NCBI GenBank assembly: GCA_017516745.1
Contig: JAFXBF010000004.1
Span: 1-64,000, forward strand
Reading direction: 5' to 3'
Length of the DNA: 64,000 nucleotides
Source of the DNA: Clostridia bacterium
Lineage (GTDB): Bacteria > Bacillota > Clostridia > Oscillospirales > Acutalibacteraceae
The notes beneath the pieces are model-generated. The model had not been told where the DNA came from. It saw only the letters and a program-made list of their open reading frames with translations, and did not search any database. Below, in pieces: positions 1-11,200 of this stretch; positions within the stretch are counted from its first letter, which is position 1, and every line of letters begins with the position of its first letter. The translations under genes and the position numbers were made by a program.

Positions 1-137
1 ACGATTACGAGGATTTCAGCAATCCTGCATCATACGCAATGGAAGTCAACGGCGACGGCTTTGTCGATGATTCCGATATTGCAATGGTTAAGCGTTACTA
101 CGCTTACATCATTGATGATATTCCGCAGACCCGATAA
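1..137 (+). CDS. C-terminal end of a dockerin-bearing secreted protein (5' truncated by window)
   Basis: Only the last 44 residues are present; the reading frame begins at base 3 and ends with TAA at 135-137. The residues around VNGDGFVDDSDIAMVKRYY match the second calcium-binding repeat of a type I dockerin, which has D/N at the loop positions followed by a helix. In cellulosome-type systems a dockerin docks an enzyme onto a cohesin module of a scaffold or anchoring protein. The next gene downstream, and the gene at 12239, carry cohesin-like modules, so the context fits a docking system. The catalytic or binding part lies outside the window and cannot be named. Dockerin assignment is fairly sure; everything else is unknown. 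Confidence 0.75.
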   Translation, partial: DYEDFSNPASYAMEVNGDGFVDDSDIAMVKRYYAYIIDDIPQTR

Positions 138-170
138 GCAAAACGCATTAAGTTTTATTGTCTTATAATT

Positions 171-198
171 CACTCTCCGTGCTTCGGCACGGAGAGTG
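171..198 (+). terminator. Perfect 12-bp stem hairpin after the dockerin gene
   Basis: CACTCTCCGTGC, a TTCG loop and GCACGGAGAGTG form a perfect hairpin 33 bp after the stop codon. The T tract after it is poor (GTTAAAGG), so it may be a weak terminator or an RNA-stabilising hairpin in the leader of the next gene. Confidence 0.5.
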
Positions 199-234
199 GT
201 TAAAGGAAAAATATCACAGGAGGATTTCAGCTAA

Positions 235-3200
235 ATGAAACTCACAAAGAAAGTTCTCAGCATTATCCTCGCTGCGGCTCTCGTTCTTGGTTCAGTAGCA
301 GTAGCTGCAAACGCAGCAGATATTGTTTACGGCCTTGAAGGCTCCGTACTTACTATGAGCGTAACATCCGATAAGGATGTTGCAGACGGTAAGGCAGAAG
401 TCAAGCCCGGTGAGAAAATCACAGTCAGCGTTGCCTATACAACAAACTTCTACCCCGGTAGCGCCGGTGTTGACCTTTTTGTATGGACAAAGGGCGTTTT
501 TGATGACGCTGCTACAGTCGCTACAATGGTAGGCGCAGATGATTATTGGGATGTTCTTGCAAACTTTCCCCTTAAATCCGGTTACCCCTCCGACTACCCT
601 GCAACAAGCTACTCAGGTTATCTCAACACCCGTGGTGAGTTGACAGATTATGTTGGTGGCGAACTTGAAGTACTTGATAACGAAGTTTTCTACACATTCG
701 AGTTCACAGTTCCCGAGGATGCAGAAATCGGTTCAGTAGTTGATTTCGTTATTCCTCAGTCCAAGGTTTACGGCGGTACAGGCTCCACTCGTGGCTTCAT
801 CCGTCAGAACGTCAGTGATTCCAACATCTACGACGTTGTTGCTTCCAGCTACTGCGAGACAGTCAACGTTGACTCTCTCCAGATTACTGTTGTTGAAGAC
901 AAACCCGCAGAGCCCGAAAAACCCGAAATCGTTTACGGTCTTGAAGGCTCCGTTCTTACAATGGACGTAACATCCGATAAGGACGTTGCTGACGGTTTTG
1001 CAGAGGTTAAGCCCGGCGAAAAGATCACAGTTAACGTTGCTTATACAACAAACTTCTACCCCGGTAGCGCCGGTGTTGACCTCTTTGTATGGACAAAGGG
1101 CGTTTTTGATGATGACGCAACAGTCGCTACAATGGTAGGCGCAGATGATTATTGGGATGTTCTTGCAAACTTTCCCCTTAAATCCGGTTATCCCTCCGAT
1201 TATCCTGCAACAAGCTACTCAGGTTATCTCAACACCCGTGGTGAACTCACAGACTACGTTGGTGGCGAGCTTAAAATCCTCAACAAAGAAATATTCTACA
1301 CATTTGAGTTCACAGTTCCTGAAGATGCAGAAATCGGCTCCGTTGTCGATTTCGTTATTCCCCAGTCAAAGGTTTATGGCGGTACAGGCTCCACTCGTGG
1401 CTTCATCCGTCAGAACGTCAGTGATTCCAACATCTACGACGTTGTTGCTTCCAGCTACTGTGAGACAGTCAATGTTGACTCCCTCAAGATCACAGTCGTC
1501 GGTGAAGGCGGCGGCGATCCCGTTGTTGAGTACGCTGACCTTACAGCTCTTAAGGCAGCTCTCGACAAGGCTGCAGTTGCTGATACAGCAAATTGCACAT
1601 CCGCAACAGTAGCAGAATTCAACGCAGCTAAGGCAGCAGCTGAGGCTCTCAACGTTGAAGGCACACTCAAGGATCAGCAGGAAGCTGTTAACGCAGCAGC
1701 TCAGAGACTTGAAGATGCTATCACAGGCCTCAAGAAGCTTGACAAGGTTAACTACGAAGCACTTGAAGCAGCTAAGGATGCATACGAGGCAAAGGTAGCT
1801 GACAAGGCTAACTACAGCAACTGGGCTGCTTACGAAGCTCTCTACAACACAGCAGCAGCTATCGACACAACAGTTGTTTACGATGACGAAGCAGGTTCCA
1901 TCCAGGCAGCAGTTGATGCAGCAGCTTCCGCTCTTGCAGACTTCGCTCTCGTTGAGTACGGCAAGGTTAACTACACAGCACTTAACGATGCTATCGCAGC
2001 ATACGAAGCAAAGGTTGCTGATAAGGACAACTACAGCAACTGGGCAGATTACGAAGCTCTCTACAACGCAGCTAAGGCTATCGACCAGTCTATCGTTTAC
2101 GACAAGAACGGCGAGCAGGCAGCAGCTGACGAAGCAGCAGCAGCTCTCAACAACTTCGTTCTCGTTGAATACGCAAAGGTTAACTACGATGCACTTAACG
2201 ATGCTATCGCAGCATACGAAGCAAAGGTAGCCGATAAGGATATCTATGCTAACTGGGCAGATTACGAAGCTCTCTACAATGCAGCTAAGGCTATCGACCA
2301 GTCTGTCGTTTACGACAAGAACGGCGAGCAGAAGGCAGCTGACGATGCAGCAGCAGCTCTTAACGCATTTGTACTCGTTGAGTACGCAAAGGTTAACTAC
2401 GATGCACTTAACGATGCTATCGCAGCATACGAGGCAAAGGTAGCCGATAAGGATATCTATGCTAACTGGGCAGATTACGAAGCTCTCTACAACGCAGCTA
2501 AGGAAATCGACCAGACAGTTGTTTACGACAAGAACGGCGAGCAGGCAGCAGTTGATGCAGCAGCAGACGCTCTTGCTAACTTCCAGCTTGAGGAGAAGAC
2601 CCTCAGCTATGACAAGTGGAATGCAGCAGTTGATGCTATTCCTGCAGACCTCGCAGGCTTCAAGCCCGCTTCCGTAACAGCTTATGAGGCAGCTAAGGCA
2701 GCAGCAGAGGCTGACAAGGCAGCAGCAGTTGAGGCTCTCGACCAGGCAGCTCTCGACGCAGCAGCAGACGCTCTCACAGCAGCTATCGCTCTTCTTGAAG
2801 AGAAGGCTGACAACTCCGCTCTTGCAGCAGCTATCGCTCGTGCAAGCGCACTTCTTGAAGAAAACTACACACCCGATTCCTGGGTAGCAGCAGACCTTGC
2901 AAACGTTCTTGCAGCAGCTAACGTTGTTCTCGCTAACGGCGATGCAACAGCTGAAGAAATTGCAGAGCAGGTAGCAGCTATCGAAGCAGCAGAAGATAAG
3001 CTCGTTGTTAAGGCTGACAAGGCAGCTCTCCTTGAGGCTCTCCAGGCAGCTCAGGCTCTTGTTGAAAACGAAGCAGCTTACACACCCGCTTCCTTCGCAG
3101 AGGCAAACCTTGCAGCAGTTATGGCTGACGCACAGGTTGTTTATGACGATGACAACGCAACAGCTCAGGCTGTAGCAGACGCTATCACAGCCCTCAAGGC

Positions 3201-4740
3201 AGCAGAAGCTAAGCTCGTTCTCAAGGCAGACAAGACAGCTCTTGAAGCAGCTATCAACACAGAAGTAGTTCTTGAAAACGCTACAGCAGAAACACTCGCT
3301 GAGTATAATGCTAAGCTTCAGGCAGCTCAGGCAGTTCTTGCTGATGACAACGCTTCCGAGGAAGACGTTCTCACAGCTACAAACAACCTTCTTGCAGCTA
3401 TCGACGGTATCAAGTACCTCGGCACTTGTGATTATGACGAGCTCAACGCTGTAATCGCAGAGGCAGAAGCACTCAATCCCGACGATTACACAACAACATC
3501 CTGGTACTCACAGGCTTACCTCAACGCTTACCTTGACGCAGCTAAGGAAGTTGCTCCCGATATGATCGCTGACGAAGCAGGCGAAAACCAGGCTATCATC
3601 GATGCAGCAGCACTTGCACTCAGAACAGCTATCGATACTCTCGAGCTCAGAGCTAACCTTGCAGACCTCAAGGCAGCTATTGCCGCAGAGCCCAAGGTTG
3701 CTGAAGAGTATGCAACAGAAGACACATGGGCAGCTTACGCTGAAAAGCTTGCAGCAGCTCAGGCTATTGTTGACGAAGAGTACGCAGTCGGCGTAAGCCG
3801 TCAGGCTGAGGTTGACGAAGCAGCAGCAGCTCTCGTAGCAGCTAACGACGCTCTCGTTGAGGCAGACGCTGACTACACGGCAGTTGAAGAAGCTCTTGCT
3901 TACGTAGAGACTAAGGGCGAGCTCAATCAGTATACACAGGCTTCCGTTAAGAAGCTCCAGGCAGCTATCGATGCAGTAGTTTACGGTCTCGGTATCTCCA
4001 AGCAGGATGAAGTTAACGCAGCAGCAGAAGCAATCGTTAAGGCAGCAGACGCTCTCGAAATTTCCGAGGCAGCTGTTTCCAACGTTGAAATGCTCGGCGG
4101 CGAATACCTTGCAAGAGAGACAAGACAGTATGAAGTTACTGTTGCAGGTGCTCCCTCAAGAGTACAGTTCATCAACGAAAAGGGCGGCACAATTACATTC
4201 GACAGAAAGAACAGAAATGTTACTGTTGTTTCCTACGATGCAGAAGGCAACGTTGTTGACTACGCAGAAGTAGAACCCGCATACGAAGTATGGACAGTAT
4301 CCGCTTCTCTCGGCGAAGGCACATACCAGGCAAAGGCTAAGATCGGCTCCGCTTGGGAAGCATTCACCTACGAGTTCGAAATCGAGTTCGTTGACAAGGC
4401 AGATGACGAAATCTACTTCGTAGCAGCTCCTGCAGACGGTTCTGCAGAAGCAGGCAAGACTCTTGAGCTTAACGGCAGCGGTTCACCCGCAACTATTACT
4501 GTTGTTGTTCCCAACACAGTTGTTAAGGTTCAGCTTGCATTCTCCATCGGCTGTACAACAACTTACATTGAGACATCCGCTAACGCAACTGTTGTTGATA
4601 ACGGTGACGGTACATCCACATGGACTCTCATCCGTAACTTCTCCAACATCGGCACTTACGAAATGAGCCTCAAGCTCAAGGATAAGGCCGGCTGGTACGA
4701 TGCAGTTACAGAAGCTATCAACGTAACAGTTAACAAATAA
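235..4740 (+). CDS. Secreted cohesin-like / FIVAR-repeat surface protein, 1501 aa
   Basis: A signal peptide (about residues 1-27, MKLTKKVLSI... AANA) is followed by two nearly identical ~192-residue beta modules at about 30-222 and 233-424, joined by a Pro/Glu linker. Each has the layout of a cohesin-like sandwich: VKPGEKITVSVAY near the start, FYTFEFTVPEDAEIGS in the middle and DSLxITVV at the end. Residues ~430-1280 are Ala/Asp/Glu-rich three-helix repeats of FIVAR type, including four very similar ~71-residue units (AYEAKVADK...NWADYEALYN). Two Ig-like modules, also seen at the end of the protein at 12239, close the chain. There is no LPXTG signal, membrane anchor or dockerin, so attachment to the cell is unexplained. 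The start is fixed by AGGAGG at 218-223. The most likely role is a long stalk presenting cohesin-like receptors for neighbouring dockerin proteins; this is inference, since the N-terminal modules could bind another ligand. Confidence 0.8.
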   Translation: MKLTKKVLSIILAAALVLGSVAVAANAADIVYGLEGSVLTMSVTSDKDVADGKAEVKPGEKITVSVAYTTNFYPGSAGVDLFVWTKGVFDDAATVATMVGADDYWDVLANFPLKSGYPSDYPATSYSGYLNTRGELTDYVGGELEVLDNEVFYTFEFTVPEDAEIGSVVDFVIPQSKVYGGTGSTRGFIRQNVSDSNIYDVVASSYCETVNVDSLQITVVEDKPAEPEKPEIVYGLEGSVLTMDVTSDKDVADGFAEVKPGEKITVNVAYTTNFYPGSAGVDLFVWTKGVFDDDATVATMVGADDYWDVLANFPLKSGYPSDYPATSYSGYLNTRGELTDYVGGELKILNKEIFYTFEFTVPEDAEIGSVVDFVIPQSKVYGGTGSTRGFIRQNVSDSNIYDVVASSYCETVNVDSLKITVVGEGGGDPVVEYADLTALKAALDKAAVADTANCTSATVAEFNAAKAAAEALNVEGTLKDQQEAVNAAAQRLEDAITGLKKLDKVNYEALEAAKDAYEAKVADKANYSNWAAYEALYNTAAAIDTTVVYDDEAGSIQAAVDAAASALADFALVEYGKVNYTALNDAIAAYEAKVADKDNYSNWADYEALYNAAKAIDQSIVYDKNGEQAAADEAAAALNNFVLVEYAKVNYDALNDAIAAYEAKVADKDIYANWADYEALYNAAKAIDQSVVYDKNGEQKAADDAAAALNAFVLVEYAKVNYDALNDAIAAYEAKVADKDIYANWADYEALYNAAKEIDQTVVYDKNGEQAAVDAAADALANFQLEEKTLSYDKWNAAVDAIPADLAGFKPASVTAYEAAKAAAEADKAAAVEALDQAALDAAADALTAAIALLEEKADNSALAAAIARASALLEENYTPDSWVAADLANVLAAANVVLANGDATAEEIAEQVAAIEAAEDKLVVKADKAALLEALQAAQALVENEAAYTPASFAEANLAAVMADAQVVYDDDNATAQAVADAITALKAAEAKLVLKADKTALEAAINTEVVLENATAETLAEYNAKLQAAQAVLADDNASEEDVLTATNNLLAAIDGIKYLGTCDYDELNAVIAEAEALNPDDYTTTSWYSQAYLNAYLDAAKEVAPDMIADEAGENQAIIDAAALALRTAIDTLELRANLADLKAAIAAEPKVAEEYATEDTWAAYAEKLAAAQAIVDEEYAVGVSRQAEVDEAAAALVAANDALVEADADYTAVEEALAYVETKGELNQYTQASVKKLQAAIDAVVYGLGISKQDEVNAAAEAIVKAADALEISEAAVSNVEMLGGEYLARETRQYEVTVAGAPSRVQFINEKGGTITFDRKNRNVTVVSYDAEGNVVDYAEVEPAYEVWTVSASLGEGTYQAKAKIGSAWEAFTYEFEIEFVDKADDEIYFVAAPADGSAEAGKTLELNGSGSPATITVVVPNTVVKVQLAFSIGCTTTYIETSANATVVDNGDGTSTWTLIRNFSNIGTYEMSLKLKDKAGWYDAVTEAINVTVNK
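322..1500 (+). repeat. Tandem near-identical duplication of the cohesin-like module (606-bp period)
   Basis: The sequence starting GTTTACGG at 325 recurs at 931, and most of the intervening codons are the same at DNA level, including long identical stretches around the YPGSAGVDLFVWTKG and YGGTGSTRGFIRQNV residues. A small number of mostly synonymous differences points to a recent duplication or ongoing gene conversion. Confidence 0.9.
1744..2600 (+). repeat. Four tandem ~213-bp FIVAR repeat units
   Basis: Units begin at about 1744, 1963, 2176 and 2389 with AAGGTTAACTAC. Units two to four are nearly identical at DNA level. They encode helical alanine-rich segments of the stalk. Such arrays commonly change copy number by recombination. 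Confidence 0.85.
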
Positions 4741-4790
4741 TTGACCACATCTTATTATCATAAAATGTTTTTTTAAAACATTTATTCTCC

Positions 4791-4830
4791 GTGCCCCGGG
4801 TCCAAACAGCCCGGGGCACACCCCTTTTTT
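4791..4830 (+). terminator. Rho-independent terminator of the 1501-aa surface protein gene
   Basis: GTGCCCCGGG (4791-4800) pairs with CCCGGGGCAC (4810-4819), followed by ACCCC and a run of six T. Confidence 0.9.
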
Positions 4831-4906
4831 AAATGAAAAATGAAGAATGAAAAATGGAAATTCGGGTGCGGCTGTCCGGCCAATCATTCTTCATTCACCA
4901 TTTTCC
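4831..4906. repeat. Palindromic MITE-like repeat, family shared with 42434-42553
   Basis: The arms AATGAAAAATGAAGAATGA and TCATTCTTCATTCACCATTT are imperfect inverted repeats around a GC-rich core (TTCGGGTGCGGCTGTCC). The same core occurs in reverse orientation at 42464-42490, also between AT-rich inverted arms. There is no coding potential. From here to the promoter at 5091 I see only AT-rich spacer and a short GGTCGTC fragment of the GTAGGGG repeat family. Confidence 0.65.
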
Positions 4907-5090
4907 CTTTGGCGGCCTTTGGTCGTCTTTTTATATTTGTAATATGGAAAAATGGGTTGCTTTTTGTCGGTTTTGGGGCGAAAAAGACAATTAAACAAAA
5001 AGAAGTGCGGAATTATGTGACAAATGCACAAAAATGAAAGTTGAACATAATATTTTTACAAATTTATATATAAAAATAAAGTAAAATCAA

Positions 5091-5119
5091 TTGACTAATT
5101 GAAATATAAGTGATACAAT
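5091..5119 (+). promoter_or_regulatory. Sigma-A promoter of the dockerin metallophosphoesterase gene
   Basis: TTGACT (5091-5096), a 17-bp spacer and TACAAT (5114-5119). The predicted leader is about 90 nt and contains GC-rich inverted segments (5140-5190), but I could not match it to a riboswitch class. Confidence 0.8.
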
Positions 5120-5215
5120 TGATACACCAATAGTATAAGTGGCGGTGTCGTTAAAAACGGGGCACGCACGGGTACTAAAAGGGAAATCCCAAAAATTCGC
5201 AAGGAGGAATTAAGC

Positions 5216-8200
5216 GTGAGAAAAATGAATAAAATTCTCTCATTAGTTCTGTCGGTTGCAATGGTTATCGGTCTTGTGCCGATGATGACCATTTCATCAA
5301 GTGCGGCTTACAATCAGAAGTTCACTTTCGATGAAAATGGCGAATTCACCATTGTTCAGCTTACCGACATTCAGGATGACAAGGAAGTCCACGAGGACGC
5401 ACTTGCCCTCATCACCAAGGCCATGACAAGGTACAGTCCTGACCTGGTAGTTTTCACCGGTGATAACATTGCCGGTAAAATGAGCGCAAGCGACACCTGG
5501 TCATCAATCAGTCAGTTCCTGGCACCTATCATCAACGCAGGTGTCCCCTATGCAATGACCTTCGGTAACCACGACGAAGAAGATGCAACACTTGTCAATA
5601 CTCCCTCAAAGCAGGAGCAGTATGATTATGCAATCGGTCTTTCCGATTACGGTGTTGACTTCGACGTTGACAACCTCAGCGGTACAGGTACCGGCGGTAT
5701 CCCGATTTATTCACACGACGGCAGCACAATCAAGTTTGCTGTTTTCCCTGTTGACTCGGGTAACTACGACGAAAACGGTGACTACGACCACGTAAAGGCT
5801 GACCAGCTCCAGTGGTACGAGCAGCAGGTCGCTTCCTACGGCAGCGTTCCTCACCTCGTTTTCCAGCACATTATCGTTCCCGAAGTTTACACAAAGCTTC
5901 TTGTTAAGGCCGAGAGCACAACTCCCGGTGCTGTACAGGGTCACGGTAACTGGAGCAGCAACTACTATGTTCTCGACCCCTCTAACCCCACAATCACGGG
6001 TCAGATGAACGAGCAGCCCTGTCCGTCAGCTATCAACGGCGGCCAGTATGACGCAATGGTCAGAACAGGCTGTATGGTCGGTAACTTCGTAGGTCACGAC
6101 CACACCAACAACTTCGTTGGTACAACAGCAGACGGTATCACAATCGGTTATACCGAGGCTGTAACAATGCACTCCTACGGTAACCACGACCCTGCTTGCC
6201 GTGTCTTCACAGTTAAGGAAGACGGTACATACACCTCCAAGAACGTCCGCCTTTCCGAAATGGGCGTTGAGGATGCAGATGATTACGAGCACGACACAAT
6301 CGCAGGTACTCCCACAGTTCCTTCAAGACTTGTTGTCGGTGCAGCAGGTAACGGTCTTACCCAGCAGAAGCTCGGTAACGTTATCCAGCAGTACACAGTC
6401 AACCACAGAACACAGGCTCTCTACCCCAACGATATGGCTATCACCATTGACCTTGCGGCAGATATTACAGACGTTACCCTCACACCTCAGAGCGGTATCA
6501 ACGTAAGCGCCCCCACAGTCACAACAAGTGCTGACGGCGCAACAAAGACCTATAACTGGACTATCACGGGCGGTACTGCAACAGCAGGTACAGCTGCAGA
6601 GTTCAAGTTCACATACAAGAACGCTGCCGGTGCTGAGTTTGCTCAGTACGCTTACAGCTATGTTGACGATATCAGAACTCCCGCAGGCTACTACTTCTTC
6701 ACACGTAACTACCGTGGCGGCGACAGCTCAGGCAACTGGGTATCCCAGACATACGTTATGACCGTTCTCGGTGACACTGCTTACGGTGACGCACGTTCAC
6801 AGACTGACTCCGCACTCTACGGTTACGAGGGTAAGGAAGTCGGCTCCTGGACAAACGCTACAGCAGGTTACTATAACTACACCAGTCAGGATGACGCAGG
6901 CTTCACAGGTATGGGCGACAGCAACTACGGTCTTATCTATACCTCTCCCTCCCGTGGCAACTGCCGTACTCTTTACGACTTCCCCAGATTTACACAGGCA
7001 GGCAAGAGCCCCGTATCCACAATTTACGTAGATACAAGCGTTCACTCAACAATGGCTGACCTTCACCTGAGCGTCAACTATTGGAGACACTTGGTTCCCG
7101 ACCACGACCTTACAACAGATTTCAGCCTCTACTTCAAGATTGGTGACGTCGGCTACTCAACCGGCAACCTTCAGGAAGGCACAGCAGGCACAACTTCAAT
7201 TAATGCCAATATCTCCACAATCACTCTTGCAGCGGCAAGAGGCTCCAACAACAACTTCCAGATCAACGGTACTCTGCCCGCAAACGGCACACAGTACACA
7301 ATGATTTCCAGAGGTTACACATACTGGAACGGCAACTACTCAACAGATCATTACACTTATGCTCCCGTTCTCCTCTCCTTCGTTACCTACAACAAGGCAG
7401 CGCTTAAGGAGCTCGTTAACGCAGAGCGTACAGCAATGCGCCAGACAGAAGACGTTGTTTACCGTGCAGCCTTCAAGGAAGCATACAAGCAGGTTAACAA
7501 GATTAACACAACACAGGCTGATATCGATGCAGCTATCGTTCTTCTTAACTCCGCTATTGATGCTCTTACCTTCGACGGTACGGACGTTTCCAACAACGGC
7601 CAGTACGCAGGTAATTCAACTGTTCCTCCCGTTATCTATATCGCAGGCAACGGCTACGGCCTTGCTCAGCAGCCCACAGGTACAACAATCCAGAGCGGCG
7701 TAATCGACTACGGCTCAAACACAATTAACAGAGATTACTCCAGATTCTACTTCAACGCTCCTCAGGGCGCAACAGGCGTTTCCGTAACAGTTACGGAGTC
7801 CAACGGCAACCCCGTTGAATACACATGGGATGCAGGTACAAACTCCGGCCAGATTACAGGCGGTACTTCCGCACAGAACGCTTTCATCAAGTACGTATTC
7901 CAGTACACACTCGGCGGTAAGGTTTACGAGCAGGTTGAGGCTTCCGCTGTTCTTCCCGCTCCTCAGGCAGCAGGTTGGACATCAATGGTTAAGGGCTCAA
8001 CAACAATGAGCGCAACTGTTTACAGAACTGTTATTGAAACAGCCATCCTCTTCGGTAACGGCGGCGTTCTTCCGGCAGGTGCTTACTACACCGGTCAGGA
8101 CGTATTCAGCGGCGCTAACTACGGTATCAACCTTGACCCCGGCTCAAACAACAACTTTGTCGGCTACGGCTATCAGAAGGTTGCCGGTACAGGTATGGCT

Positions 8201-11200
8201 TGGTGGGAAGTTACAAGAGCCCGTCAGTCAGACGGTACAGACTGGCTTGCTGCTCACGACGGTCAGAGCGGTAAGATTGACTTCTGGTCAGATCCCGGCA
8301 GGGATATGGGCCACAGAGCACGCTTCGATATCACAATCGACAGCTCCGTTATCTCCAACCTGTCCTCAATCGGCACAGGCTTCAAGTATATCTCACTTCA
8401 GAACCAGAACCGTTCCTCTAACGGTACCTCCAACAACTCCAACCCGACGGTTCTTCAGGTTACAAACCACGCCTTCTTCAACGGCTTTGTTTCCTTCTCT
8501 GACGTTGTTAACGGCAGCAACAAGACAACCGCTGTCAGACTTGGTACATCCATCAGTGCAGAGGGTGCATCAGGCAAAAACACCTACGGTGTAAAGGCAG
8601 GCGACACGCTTTCACTTACCTACGGTTTTGAAGCTGATAACCTTCCCCCTGCAGGTAACTACTCCTACTGGACAGAGATAACCAACGAAGGTAACTACAA
8701 GACCTACGCCCACTATATGTGGAACTTCACAATCAACTACGTAGACAAGACAGCCATCCGTAACTACGTTGCAACTGAGGAAGAGAACTACCGCCAGCTT
8801 GCAGACGGCTACGACAATTCCGACGGCTCCTTCACAGCATTCCAGACAGCACTCGCAAAGGCTAAGGCTGCTATCACAGACGTTACCCTTAACGATGCTG
8901 AAACAGCAAATATTCAGACAGAGCTTCAGACAGCCATTGCTAACCTTAAGTATCTCCCGGCTGACTATACAAAGCTTCAGGCAAAGGTACTCGAGGTTCG
9001 TATTCAGAACACGGACGGCACATATTCCTACAGACCGCATCCGGCTAACGACCCCACATACTACAACACAGGCGATTACTATCCCTGGAACAACTTCAGC
9101 TCAACTAACGAAGTTGATATCGCCATCAAGGACATCAACTGGAACTACGACGTTCGTTACCAGAACAAGATTGATATGATGGTTGACGCTATCGATGTTG
9201 GTTGGATTAACGTTACACTTGTTAACGCAGATTACACCAACGTTGACAGATTCCTCACCTATAAAGAAGGTACAGGCGAAAACGGTGCAGCAGGCGGCGC
9301 AAAAATCAAGGCACCTGCAAAGTACGGCTACCTGATGCTTGCAGACCCGATGCTTCCGGCAGAGTACTACACAACAGACACCTACAACGCTTGGACAAAT
9401 GCTTGTGCAATCGGTCAGTCCGACCGTTCACTCAAGAAGCCTGACCAGCCCGTTGTTGACGGCTACGCAGCAGCTCTTGAAACAGCATATAATAACCTCA
9501 CTCTCCTTTCCGCTGATTTCAGTCCCCTTGACGAAGTTCAGGAAGCTGTTCAGGAAAGCTTGGATATGACAGTTGAGGTTGTTGACCCCTCCAACGCAGA
9601 AAACAACTACCCCATCTCCTACTACAGCCCCGAGCTTATCGCTCAGATAAAAGAGAAGCTTGCTCAGCGTGATGCAGGCCTCACAATTATCGAACAGGAT
9701 AAGGTTGAAGGTCTTGTTGTTGAAATCGACGCCCTCTATCAGGAGCTCAGCTCAACTCTTAACAAGGTTGATATGAAGTTCGCTAATGAGCAGAAGGCTA
9801 TCGAGGCAACCTACGAGGCAGAGGCAGAGAAGTACTACACAGCAGACAGCTGGCAGAGACTTGTCACCGCCCGTGCAGCAGCAAACGACAGACTTGCTTC
9901 CAGAGAGGCTGACAGCCAGGTAACAGTTAACGCTGTTGCTAAGGAAATCTACGACGCACGTAACGCTCTTGCTTACAACGCAGCAAATTACGGCACAGTC
10001 AACGAATACCTTGCTCTCATCCGAGCAGAAGAGGCAAACAAGGATTGGTACTCCAACTGGTCCGCTGTTGACGTTGCAGTTGCAGCCGTTGTAACAGACC
10101 TCGATATTACAGAGCAGGCAAGAGTTGACAAGATGGCAGCAGACCTCAAGGCTGCATACGAAGGCCTTACACTTAAGGATGCTAACTATGCAAACCTCAA
10201 GGCAGCTATCGACCTTGCAAACGAAAAGAACAAGGACGCTCAGTACTACACAACTGAAACATATTCTGCATTTGCAGACGCTCTCGCAGCAGCTAACACA
10301 ATGTACACAGACGGCCAGACTGCTCCCCTCAAGATTAACGAGCAGGCAAAGGTTGATGCTGTAGAAGCAACACTGCGTGATGCAATGGGCAAGCTCGCAT
10401 ATCAGGATGCTAACATCAATCCTCTTGTAGAGGCTATGAACACATACAACCAGACAGTATTCGGCGGTATGTACATGGGCGAGTATCCCGACGCTGACGA
10501 AGACGGCTACGAAGACATCCTCGACGGTGTCAGAAGCGCTTACGCTCAGGCAGAGCAGTGGATTGCAGCATACGAAGCTGATGAGCTCACAATCAAGGAC
10601 AACACAAGCATTGCCCTTGCAGCAACTAACCTCGAAACCCTCAGAGCAGCACTTCCTGCTTGCTATATGATGGTTTACGATGCACTTATCGATCCCTACA
10701 CAGGCGAAGCACTTTACAACTACGCTACAGACGGCAAGCTTTCCGCTTACATCTCCACTCTCGAGGCCAACCTCAAGAAGTCATACACAGATGAATCCGT
10801 CAAGGACGTTGTAAACGCTCTTAAGGCTATCAACTACAACTACAAGATTGACGACCAGGCTCTCGTTGATGAGGCTTCCGGCCCCGTTTACGAAACAGTC
10901 GCAATGCTCGAGTACAGACCTGCAAACCTTGACGAACTCAACGCCGCTATCGCAGCAGGTGATGAGAAGGTCGCAAAGGCAGAGTCCACAGACTGGTTCA
11001 CACCCGACTCATGGGCAGACTATGAGGACGCTTACAACGCAGCAGTTGACGTCCGTGATGCTGACCCCGCTTACACAGCACTTGAGCAGGATATCGTTGA
11101 CGAAGCAGCACAGGCTCTTGTAGATGCTACAGCAGCTCTCGAGTATGTAGACGCTGATTACGATGCACTCAACGCAGCTATCGCAGAAGCAGACGAACTC

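Noticed and set aside
1744-2600. Regular ~213-bp repeats that might suggest a CRISPR-like or satellite array
   Set aside because: The repeats are in frame inside a long open gene, far longer than CRISPR repeats, and encode alanine-rich helices.
5120-5215. Possible riboswitch (c-di-GMP or other) in the leader of the giant phosphoesterase gene
   Set aside because: Some GC-rich inverted segments and an ACGCACGGG string exist, but the conserved core of GEMM-type or other known classes could not be assembled. Left as an unassigned leader.
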